Assembly (NCBI GenBank): GCA_900552915.1
Contig: USBS01000080.1
Coordinates: 1 to 8,262 of the forward strand
DNA from: an uncultured Sutterella sp.
GTDB taxonomy: Bacteria; Pseudomonadota; Gammaproteobacteria; Burkholderiales; Burkholderiaceae_F
Length of the DNA: 8,262 nt
Direction of reading: 5' to 3'
Positions within the stretch are counted from its first letter, which is position 1; every line of letters begins with the position of its first letter. The notes beneath the pieces were generated by a model. The model was not told the origin of the DNA. It worked only from the letters and a program-made list of their open reading frames with translations, and ran no database searches. Below, piece after piece: positions 1 to 5,465 of this stretch. The position numbers were made by a program, and so were the translations under genes.

Positions 1-78
1 ACAAAATGCCCGGAACTGTGCGGATGGAAGATTTTGTGGTTTTGGGTAAACGGATACAAATACTCAGAGGCCAACACC
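1..78. other. Unassigned left edge, upstream of a terminator
   Basis: No gene could be recognised here. On the + strand all three frames are open for a while; the frame starting at base 2 ends in TAA at 47-49, about 30 bases before the terminator at 79-109. That spacing would fit the last few codons of a + strand gene entering from the left, but the roughly 15 residues visible are too few to identify. The segment could equally be 3' untranslated sequence. Confidence 0.3.
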
Positions 79-109
79 GGCTGCGGCAAACAATTACCGC
101 AGCCTTTTT
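79..109 (+). terminator. Rho-independent terminator of an upstream + strand unit
   Basis: A perfect 8-bp GC-rich stem (GGCTGCGG at 79-86, CCGCAGCC at 97-104) encloses a 10-base loop and is followed directly by TTTTT at 105-109, the classic intrinsic terminator layout for + strand transcription. The unit it ends lies mostly outside the window. On the minus strand the hairpin sits 12 bases past the stop codon of the M20 peptidase gene but lacks a T-run in that direction, so it would be at best a weak terminator there. Confidence 0.85.
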
Positions 110-120
110 GTGTGCGTTGA

Positions 121-1548
121 CTAGACAGCCGCCACGACCTGCGCCACGGCGCATGTAAGTTTGGTCACATAATCGAGCCGCAGCATTTCGTTGGGACCGT
201 GCGCGTTGGATTCGGCCCCGAGCACACCGGTAAGCAAATACTGAGGACTGCCGAAGAATTGATCGAACAACGGCAGAATGCCGATCGAGCCGCCGCAGCC
301 GCAGGAAACAGGAACCGTACCGAAGAGATCGGCCCCGGCCTCATTCATTGCCTGCAAGAGCCACGGAGCTTCTTTGGGAGCGTTCCAACCGGTTTCGCCG
401 TGTGCATTTGTCACCGTCACTTGGCAGCCAAAAAGAGGATCCCGAGTCAGGGTGTCGGTCAGCCATTCGAGCGCGGTTTTCGCATCGACCGAAGGAGGCA
501 GACGCACGGATAACTTCAGATCGGTGTTTGCGCGCAGCACGTTGCCCGCCGTACTCACCGACGGAATACCGTCGGCGCCCGTGACGCTCAGCTGTGGCTT
601 CCAGGTGTTCATCACAACGGCCTCGTAAGGATCGTCCGATCGCGGCTGCGTGCCGCAGGCCCACGGGAAGTCCGCAAAAACCTGTTCGCCGAGCGTCTGT
701 GCAAAAAGACGCATCTGAGCCTGACGCTCCTCGGGAATCGGAGCATTCAGAGCTTTTGCCGGCATTTCGCCTGTCTGCGAGTTTTCAATGCGATCCAGCA
801 AGGCCCGCGCGATCATGAAGGAGCTTGGCACAATGCCGGAAGCGAGCCCCGAATGCATACCGTGCTCGGCCACACGCACGCCCAATGTAAGCACAGCCGC
901 TCCGCGAAAACTTACGGTCGCCCAGAGACGTTCATAATCCGGGCCGCCGCAGTCCATAACGACCACCAAACCGACCTTTCCGAAACGATCTCGGCATTGC
1001 TGCATCCAATACTCAAAATCCCTCGAACCGCATTCCTCATCGGTCTCATACAACCCGACGATTCGGGCATGTGTAACACCTGCCTTTCGAAGCGCGAGCA
1101 CAGCCGTAAGCGCCGCATAGTAGTTGTAGCCGTCGTCGGCCGCGCCGCGTCCGTAGAGTCGCTCGCCTTCCACCGAAGGTTCAAACGCTTGACGGCCGTT
1201 GCTCCATCCTTCGCCCTCGGGCTGCTTGTCAAAGTGCCCGTAGAAGTAAACCGAATCCGTCTTGACGGCATCGGTTGCCGGAATATCGAAAAAGAGCACC
1301 GGCGTACGGCCCGATTCACTCAACACCTCGAAAGTGCCGTCGGAAAAGTGCTTGCGCCCCCAATCGGCCGCCCGTCGGCAAGCCGTCAGCAAATAACCGT
1401 TCGTTTCCCAATTGCTGTCGAAATCTCGGTTTTTGCAGGGCAATCGCACGAAGTCCTTGAGTTCTTCGAGAGCTTCACCCTGCCAAAAGGATTCTGCCGT
1501 TGAACGAATCGACTGCTTTGCCTGAGAATCGAGATTAACCTGCGTCAT
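121..1548 (-). CDS. M20 family metallopeptidase (dipeptidase-like)
   Basis: This 475-residue protein is a probable zinc-dependent exo- or dipeptidase of the M20/M28 clan, similar in layout to CNDP/DUG1-like and CPG2-like enzymes. Metal-site and catalytic residues are visible: GHFD (H105, D107), the GRGAADDG segment with bridging Asp around D138, the Glu pair E171-E172, D199, and a late His in AESNAHGPNE (H450). The middle part, from about 210 to 340, including GMHSG near 230-234, would be the dimerisation/lid domain. No signal peptide is visible, so it is probably cytosolic and degrades peptides for nutrition or turnover. The ATG at 1548 is preferred: AAGG lies 8 bases upstream and homology-like sequence begins after it. 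A GTG at 1677 would add 43 arginine-rich residues unlike the family. It is transcribed divergently from folA. The substrate cannot be told from sequence. Confidence 0.9.
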   Translation of the reverse strand: MTQVNLDSQAKQSIRSTAESFWQGEALEELKDFVRLPCKNRDFDSNWETNGYLLTACRRAADWGRKHFSDGTFEVLSESGRTPVLFFDIPATDAVKTDSVYFYGHFDKQPEGEGWSNGRQAFEPSVEGERLYGRGAADDGYNYYAALTAVLALRKAGVTHARIVGLYETDEECGSRDFEYWMQQCRDRFGKVGLVVVMDCGGPDYERLWATVSFRGAAVLTLGVRVAEHGMHSGLASGIVPSSFMIARALLDRIENSQTGEMPAKALNAPIPEERQAQMRLFAQTLGEQVFADFPWACGTQPRSDDPYEAVVMNTWKPQLSVTGADGIPSVSTAGNVLRANTDLKLSVRLPPSVDAKTALEWLTDTLTRDPLFGCQVTVTNAHGETGWNAPKEAPWLLQAMNEAGADLFGTVPVSCGCGGSIGILPLFDQFFGSPQYLLTGVLGAESNAHGPNEMLRLDYVTKLTCAVAQVVAAV

Positions 1549-1611
1549 TTGCTTAGCCTTCTGTTTGTCGAGATTGCCAATGACTGTACCACGAAAAAAC
1601 TTCGGCAAATT

Positions 1612-1672
1612 TGCTAGATTTCGCCTGCATTCTCTCTTCCGGCCTCCTGCGGGATCGCCGGATATTGTCCGG
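1612..1672 (+). promoter_or_regulatory. Tentative folA leader: extended -10 and small hairpin
   Basis: The 138-bp region between the divergent M20 and folA starts must hold both promoters, but none is clear. The best + strand candidate is TGCTAGATT at 1612-1620, an extended -10 (TGn plus TAGATT, 4 of 6 consensus) with no good -35. Further down, CCGGA (1658-1662) and TCCGG (1668-1672) form a short hairpin ending 14 bases before the folA ATG, which lacks a clear Shine-Dalgarno sequence. A convincing minus-strand promoter was not found. Confidence 0.2.
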
Positions 1673-1686
1673 ATCACACATCAGCT

Positions 1687-2175
1687 ATGACACAACTTGC
1701 CATCATCGTCGCGCACGCTCAAAACGGCACCATCGGCCTGGCGGGCAACATGCCCTGGCGCCTTCCCGAGGACCTCAAGCACTTCAAGGAAGTTACGATG
1801 GGTCACCCCGTCATCATGGGCCGCGTCACGCACGAATCGATCGGCCGTCCCCTACCGGGTCGACTCAACATCGTCATCTCCCGCAACCCTGACTACAAGG
1901 CCGAAGGGTGCCTCACGGCTACGTCGCTAGAAGACGCCGTCAAGCTTGTACCGGAAAACGAACTTGCCTTCGTGATCGGCGGCGCACAGATCTACACTCA
2001 AGCGCTCGGTTTGACGGACACCTGCTGGATCACCGAAATTCAAGCCGAATACCCGGGCGACGCTTTCTTCGGACCGCTGAGCCTTGCCGAGTGGGATCGC
2101 GAAGTTCTCTCGGAGCTTGATGCCAATGAAAAGCGTCCTGCGCTTACCTTCTGCATCTACCGCCGCAAGCATTAA
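1687..2175 (+). CDS. folA: Dihydrofolate reductase
   Basis: This 162-residue enzyme reduces 7,8-dihydrofolate to tetrahydrofolate with NADPH in the cytosol, supplying one-carbon carriers for thymidylate, purine and methionine synthesis; it is the trimethoprim target. It aligns along its length with the E. coli type: NMPW (21-24, Met20-loop region), catalytic acid D29 in LPEDLKHFK (E. coli Asp27), PVIMGR (41-46), ESIGRPLPGR with substrate-binding R59, the NADPH-binding VIGG (96-99) and Y103. Length and spacing are normal for a chromosomal enzyme. The usual GDTxFP segment near the C-terminus reads GDAFFG here (124-129). There is no clear Shine-Dalgarno before the ATG, but the start matches the expected N-terminus. 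It probably forms a short transcript with the exporter gene 18 bases downstream. Confidence 0.96.
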   Translation: MTQLAIIVAHAQNGTIGLAGNMPWRLPEDLKHFKEVTMGHPVIMGRVTHESIGRPLPGRLNIVISRNPDYKAEGCLTATSLEDAVKLVPENELAFVIGGAQIYTQALGLTDTCWITEIQAEYPGDAFFGPLSLAEWDREVLSELDANEKRPALTFCIYRRKH

Positions 2176-2193
2176 GTTTGCCGCTACTTCGCT

Positions 2194-2826
2194 ATGTCGC
2201 CGCTCTTTACGTTGTTCCTGATCACGAGCTTTGCCAACATCGCCACTCCCGGCATCGGTGCCGTACTGGCGGTCAATCTGGGGCTCGCGGGCGGATGGAA
2301 GAAAGCGATTCCGGGGTGCCTGGGCATTGCTTTGGGCATCGCTTTTCTCTTCGTGCTGGCGCTCTCCGGCATGGGCGCCGTTTTGGCAGCAAGCCCTGCC
2401 GTATTTGAAGTTGTTCAAGTTGCGGGCGCCGCGTTCTTGGTTTATTTGGGCATCCGCTCGATCCTCAAAAAACCGGCCAATGCCGCTCTCATCGGCCGCG
2501 GCGAACACAAAGAGGAAAGTGCTTTTTCGCAATTCATGAAGTGCGCCGCAATTTCGGCCGCCAATCCTCAGCCGATCATTTTCGGCCTTACGGTGCTGCC
2601 GACCTTCATCGACCCGCAGCTTTCCTACTTTATGCAATCGGTCGTGATGATCACGGTCTACGCCCTCATCGTCTTCGTGATGATGATGGCTTACGCAATA
2701 CTTGCCGCACACGCCCGTGTATTCTTGAGCGGTCCGCGAGGCCCGCGTGTCATCAACTGCATTTCGGGCGTGGTGTTTCTGCTTCTGGCACTCTTCATTC
2801 TCTATCGGACCTTCTTTGTCCAATAG
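2194..2826 (+). CDS. LysE/RhtB family amino-acid exporter
   Basis: This 210-residue hydrophobic protein is a probable inner-membrane exporter of amino acids or derivatives. About six membrane segments can be drawn (roughly 3-25, 38-63, 70-90, 118-137, 146-172 and 187-207). Family hallmarks are the TPG motif in the first segment (18-20, within NIATPGIGAV), the glycine-rich second segment (GCLGIALGIA), and NPQP at 124-127 where relatives have NPK. A polar loop around 92-113, rich in Lys, Glu and Arg, separates the two halves, as is usual. Length matches the family (about 200-210). It starts 18 bases after folA without an obvious Shine-Dalgarno sequence, so translation may depend on ribosomes arriving from folA. 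The substrate cannot be assigned; the family includes exporters of Lys/Arg, Thr, homoserine, Leu and Cys derivatives. Confidence 0.88.
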   Translation: MSPLFTLFLITSFANIATPGIGAVLAVNLGLAGGWKKAIPGCLGIALGIAFLFVLALSGMGAVLAASPAVFEVVQVAGAAFLVYLGIRSILKKPANAALIGRGEHKEESAFSQFMKCAAISAANPQPIIFGLTVLPTFIDPQLSYFMQSVVMITVYALIVFVMMMAYAILAAHARVFLSGPRGPRVINCISGVVFLLLALFILYRTFFVQ

Positions 2827-2829
2827 CAA

Positions 2830-2841
2830 TTCTTCGAAGAA
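2830..2841. repeat. Perfect 12-bp palindrome TTCTTCGAAGAA
   Basis: The self-complementary TTCTTCGAAGAA begins four bases after the stop codon of the LysE-type gene. It has no loop, low GC and no T-run, so it is a poor terminator. It lies about 45 bp upstream of the putative fdxA -10 element, a position where an activator or repressor could bind. The binding protein is unknown and the match could be chance. Confidence 0.4.
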
Positions 2842-2882
2842 AACATAGAATTTTCTTAGGTCGCGCCGACGATACTTTTCGC

Positions 2883-2888
2883 TAAAAT
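2883..2888 (+). promoter_or_regulatory. Possible fdxA -10 element (TAAAAT)
   Basis: TAAAAT matches the sigma-70 -10 consensus at 5 of 6 positions, inside the 193-bp gap before fdxA. No recognisable -35 hexamer lies 16-18 bp upstream, so if it is real it may need an activator. Transcription would start near 2895 and leave a leader of about 125 bases before the fdxA ATG. The rest of the gap (2889-3019) shows no open frame of note and no clear riboswitch-like structure. Confidence 0.25.
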
Positions 2889-3019
2889 GTCCGACTCAAA
2901 TCGTGGGTTTTCACGGATTCGGCCGCGCCCGCTTTTCGGACGGGGCCGACGATTATTTGTGGACAAAAACCGCGATTCTTGAAACGAATTCATTAACCAG
3001 AAAACGAGACAACTTAAAA

Positions 3020-3343
3020 ATGACTCACGTTGTTTGCGAAGCCTGCATCAACTGCAAGCGCACCGACTGTGTGGACGTCTGCCCGGTCGACTGCTTCCAT
3101 GAAGGCCCCAACTTCCTTGCGATCGACCCCGACGAATGCATCGACTGCGCCGTGTGCGTGCCGGAATGCCCCGAAGGCGCCATCTTTGCCGAAGAGGACG
3201 TTCCCGCCGACCAGCTCGACTTTATTCAGATCAACGCCGAACTCTCGCATCAGTGGCCGTCGATCACCCGCAAGAAGCCATATCCGGACGATGCGGATCA
3301 GTGGGTCGGCGTTCCCAACAAACGTCAGTACCTGAAGCGTTAA
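3020..3343 (+). CDS. fdxA: Seven-iron ferredoxin ([3Fe-4S][4Fe-4S])
   Basis: This 107-residue soluble ferredoxin aligns along its length with Azotobacter vinelandii ferredoxin I. It is expected to carry one [3Fe-4S] and one [4Fe-4S] cluster and to pass single electrons, probably to and from the reductase encoded next door. Its cysteines are C9, C12, C17, C21 and C25 in the first half and C40, C43, C46 and C50 in DECIDCAVCVPECP. By analogy with FdI, C9, C17 and C50 hold the 3Fe cluster, and C21, C40, C43 and C46 the 4Fe cluster; C12 and C25 match the free cysteines. An extra Cys at position 6 stands where relatives I recall have Thr. The conserved C-terminal extension (FIQINAELSHQWP onward) is present. 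The ATG at 3020 gives the exact family N-terminus MTHVV; an in-frame start at 2903 would add 39 unrelated residues. The Shine-Dalgarno is weak. Confidence 0.95.
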   Translation: MTHVVCEACINCKRTDCVDVCPVDCFHEGPNFLAIDPDECIDCAVCVPECPEGAIFAEEDVPADQLDFIQINAELSHQWPSITRKKPYPDDADQWVGVPNKRQYLKR

Positions 3344-3351
3344 TTCGTTTG

Positions 3352-3370
3352 AGAGCCGTGCTTGGGCTCT
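3352..3370 (+). promoter_or_regulatory. Stem-loop between fdxA and fpr
   Basis: AGAGCC (3352-3357) and GGCTCT (3365-3370) form a 6-bp stem with a 7-base loop, followed by only TTC. It lies entirely in the 46-bp gap between fdxA and fpr and ends 6 bases before the fpr Shine-Dalgarno (GAGG, 3377-3380). It could be a weak terminator or attenuator, or an mRNA-stabilising hairpin that makes fdxA more abundant than fpr. No folding energy was computed. Confidence 0.45.
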
Positions 3371-3389
3371 TTCGGTGAGGAATTTCACT

Positions 3390-4130
3390 ATGGCGATTTG
3401 TCAGACCAAGGTTGTGCACGCGCAGGCCGTTGCAGACAACGTCACGCACCTGCGGCTTGCCGTTCCCGACGGCTGCACCTGGCTTACAGGGCAGTTCGCA
3501 CGCATTGCGATGCCGACTCAGAGCAACACCGAGCCGCAGTGGCGCTGTTATTCGATTGCAAGCAAATCCGGCTCCCAGACGCTCGACTTTTTCATCGCCC
3601 GCGTCAAAGGCGGTGCCGTCAGCCCGCGTCTATGCAACCTCAGATCGGGCGAGACGATTCTGCTCGACACCGAAATGAACGGCATGCTTCTTGAAGACAA
3701 GCTGCAGCCGGGCGGTCGCGATCTGTGGCTTATCTCCACCGGCACGGGCGTTGCTCCCTTTGTGGCTATCGTTTCCGACGATGCCATCATGGACAAGTAC
3801 GAACATGTCTACCTCGTGCACGGCGTGCGCAATTGGAACGAAACGCAGTATCTGCAGGACGTTCTCAAGCTTCAGCCCAAGCTTCGCGTGATGGCTTCCG
3901 TCACACGCGATGCCGGTGCAATGATCGACGTACGCATTCCGGACGCCCTCGAAAGCGGCTTACTCGAAGAAGTAGCCGGCGCGCAGATTTCCCGCGACAC
4001 CAGCCGAGTGATGCTTTGCGGCAATCCGGCCATGGTGAAAGCCGTGCGCGCAAGCATGCGCTCGCGCGGCATCGTAAGTCCGCGCAACGGTGAACCCGGT
4101 CAGTTGCTCGCTGAAAATTTCTGGCTCTGA
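3390..4130 (+). CDS. fpr: Ferredoxin-NADP+ reductase
   Basis: This 246-residue FAD flavoprotein moves electrons between NADPH and ferredoxin or flavodoxin in the cytosol. The N-terminal FAD domain has the RxYS-type motif RCYS (52-55) and a phosphate-binding GGAVSPRL stretch (74-81). The NADP-binding domain has STGTGVAPF (116-124), VHGVRNWNE (143-151) and CGNPAM (210-215). The C-terminus AENFWL carries an aromatic near the end, as in bacterial Fpr proteins where it stacks near the flavin. The ATG at 3390 follows GAGG at 3377-3380 with a 9-base spacer. A GTG at 3375 overlaps that region and would leave no room for a binding site. It lies 46 bp after fdxA, whose product is its likely partner. 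Typical roles are supplying reduced ferredoxin for Fe-S cluster work and oxidative-stress defence. Confidence 0.93.
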   Translation: MAICQTKVVHAQAVADNVTHLRLAVPDGCTWLTGQFARIAMPTQSNTEPQWRCYSIASKSGSQTLDFFIARVKGGAVSPRLCNLRSGETILLDTEMNGMLLEDKLQPGGRDLWLISTGTGVAPFVAIVSDDAIMDKYEHVYLVHGVRNWNETQYLQDVLKLQPKLRVMASVTRDAGAMIDVRIPDALESGLLEEVAGAQISRDTSRVMLCGNPAMVKAVRASMRSRGIVSPRNGEPGQLLAENFWL

Positions 4131-4143
4131 CCCGTCACGATTC

Positions 4144-4178
4144 AAACGGCCGGCTTTTGCGAAAAGAACCGGCCGTTT
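4144..4178 (+). terminator. Strong hairpin, terminator or attenuator between fpr and rnfB
   Basis: A perfect 10-bp stem, AAACGGCCGG (4144-4153) with CCGGCCGTTT (4169-4178), can be extended inwards by CTTTT/AAAAG (4154-4158 and 4162-4166) around a GCG loop, leaving two unpaired A. The T-run is just the three T closing the stem, followed by GCCGCG, so termination may be partial. The rnfB ATG lies only 15 bases beyond it, which leaves no space for a separate promoter after the hairpin. It starts 14 bases after the fpr stop codon. Confidence 0.65.
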
Positions 4179-4193
4179 GCCGCGAACCGAACC

Positions 4194-4796
4194 ATGATCA
4201 TGACCGAACTCAACAATACGGAGCGCCTCGCAGAGGCGCTTTGCCGTCTTTTGCCGCAGACGCAGTGCCGTCAATGCGGCTTTGACGGATGCGCGCAGTA
4301 TGCTCGCGCCATGGCCGAAGGTTCGGCCGAAATCAATCGCTGTGCGCCGGGCGGTGCGGCAGGCGTACGAAAGCTCTCCGAGCTCACCGGCCGTGCGCCT
4401 CTTGCGATCGATCCCGAATACGGCATGGAACTTCCCTTTGCCGTCGCCCGCATAGATCCCGAGCGCTGCATCGGCTGCCGCTTGTGCGATGCCGCCTGTC
4501 CAGTGGGCGCTGTTAGCGGCGTACCCAAGCACCTTTTTGCCGTGATCGAAGCGGAATGCACCGGCTGCGGCCTGTGCGTGTGCGCTTGTCCCGTCAATGC
4601 CGTTGAAATGATCGAAAACGGCCATGTTTGGAACGAAGACGACGCAGCTCGTGCCAAAGCAGCCTACGAGCGCACGAATGCCCGTCGCCGCGAACGCGCC
4701 GAGCGCCGGCGCGCCATGCTCGAAAAAGCAACCAGCAACAAAAGCGCCGTCCTGATGCAGGCCCTTTTGAAGGCGCAAGCACTCAAAAAACAATAG
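4194..4796 (+). CDS. rnfB: RnfB-like iron-sulfur protein (orphan, soluble form)
   Basis: This 200-residue protein resembles the RnfB/RsxB subunit of the Rnf electron-transport complex. An N-terminal four-cysteine Fe-S domain (C25, C28, C33, C50; CRQCGFDGCAQYARAM) precedes two ferredoxin-type sites (C92, C95, C98, C102 and C122, C125, C128, C132). That gives three predicted [4Fe-4S] clusters. It lacks the N-terminal membrane helix of classical RnfB, and no other rnf genes are in the window. The C-terminal third has no cysteines; it is basic and probably helical (Arg-rich 163-173, Lys-rich end), which suggests a docking surface. The start is at 4194 or two codons later at 4200; neither has a clear Shine-Dalgarno. 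Its stop codon overlaps the nth ribosome-binding site. Such lone RnfB proteins occur in betaproteobacteria; their function is not established, and electron transfer to or from ferredoxin is an inference. Confidence 0.85.
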   Translation: MIMTELNNTERLAEALCRLLPQTQCRQCGFDGCAQYARAMAEGSAEINRCAPGGAAGVRKLSELTGRAPLAIDPEYGMELPFAVARIDPERCIGCRLCDAACPVGAVSGVPKHLFAVIEAECTGCGLCVCACPVNAVEMIENGHVWNEDDAARAKAAYERTNARRRERAERRRAMLEKATSNKSAVLMQALLKAQALKKQ

Positions 4797-4811
4797 GAGT
4801 GTGTGGTCGAT

Positions 4812-5447
4812 ATGAACGCAGATATCCGCCGACAAATCATGGAGCGCCTGAGGGCCGAACGACCGGAACCCGAGAGCGAGCTCAACCACAACAATCCCTT
4901 TGAGCTCCTGATCGCCGTGATGCTTTCGGCACAGGCTACCGACAAAAGCGTCAACCTGGCAACGCCCGCTCTTTTTGCCGCCATGCCCGATGCAGCTTCA
5001 ATGGCTGCCAAGACGCCCGAAGACATCGAGCCGTTCATCAAAACGATCGGGCTTTACCGCAATAAAGCCAAGCATGCCGTCGGCATTGCCAAAGCCCTGG
5101 TCGAACGGTTCGGGGGCGAGGTTCCGCAGACGCTCGAGGAACTCACGTCGCTGCCGGGCGTTGGAGAAAAAACCGCCAAGGTTGTTTTAAACGTTGCCTT
5201 CGGAAAGCCTTATATTCCGGTCGACACACACATCTTCCGCGTCTGCGCGAGAACCGGTCTTGTGCAGGCCAAAACCGCAAACGAATGCAGCGAAAAACTT
5301 GAAAAAGCCTTGCCCAAAGAGTTTTTATTGGGCGCGCATCACTGGATTTTGCTGCACGGACGTTACTGCTGCACAGCGAGAAAACCGCAGTGCATGAAGT
5401 GCCCGATCGAGGATCTGTGTCGCTGGCCCGAAAAAGAACTCGTCTGA
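4812..5447 (+). CDS. nth: Endonuclease III (DNA glycosylase/AP lyase)
   Basis: This 211-residue base-excision-repair enzyme removes oxidised pyrimidines and cuts the DNA backbone at the abasic site. It matches E. coli Nth in length and residue numbering: the helix-hairpin-helix LPGVGEKTAKVVLN (114-127) with catalytic Lys120, catalytic Asp138 in VDTHIFRVC, and a C-terminal [4Fe-4S] loop with C187, C194, C197 and C203. The ATG at 4812 reproduces the E. coli N-terminus and length. A GTG at 4803 is also in frame but only 3 bases from AGGAG (4795-4799), too close to be used; the spacer to 4812 is 12 bases, on the long side. Because AGGAG overlaps the rnfB TAG stop, the two genes are very probably co-transcribed and may be translationally coupled. 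Confidence 0.96.
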   Translation: MNADIRRQIMERLRAERPEPESELNHNNPFELLIAVMLSAQATDKSVNLATPALFAAMPDAASMAAKTPEDIEPFIKTIGLYRNKAKHAVGIAKALVERFGGEVPQTLEELTSLPGVGEKTAKVVLNVAFGKPYIPVDTHIFRVCARTGLVQAKTANECSEKLEKALPKEFLLGAHHWILLHGRYCCTARKPQCMKCPIEDLCRWPEKELV

Positions 5448-5465
5448 TCGAATCGGTTTGACGCC

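Noticed and set aside
853..1503. A 216-codon + strand frame inside the M20 peptidase gene
   Set aside because: It is a shadow of the minus-strand gene, whose catalytic residues are all present.
1549..1677. Longer M20 peptidase starting at GTG 1677
   Set aside because: The added 43 residues are Arg-rich and unlike the family, and ATG 1548 has AAGG 8 bases upstream.
1927..2829. A 300-codon open frame on the minus strand opposite folA and the LysE-type gene
   Set aside because: It is antisense to two genes with clear families, its translation is rich in His, Arg, Glu and Gln without domain signals, and long antisense frames are expected in GC-rich genes.
3960..4889. A 309-codon open frame on the minus strand opposite fpr, rnfB and nth
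   Set aside because: It runs across three well-supported genes and has no ribosome site or recognisable motif.
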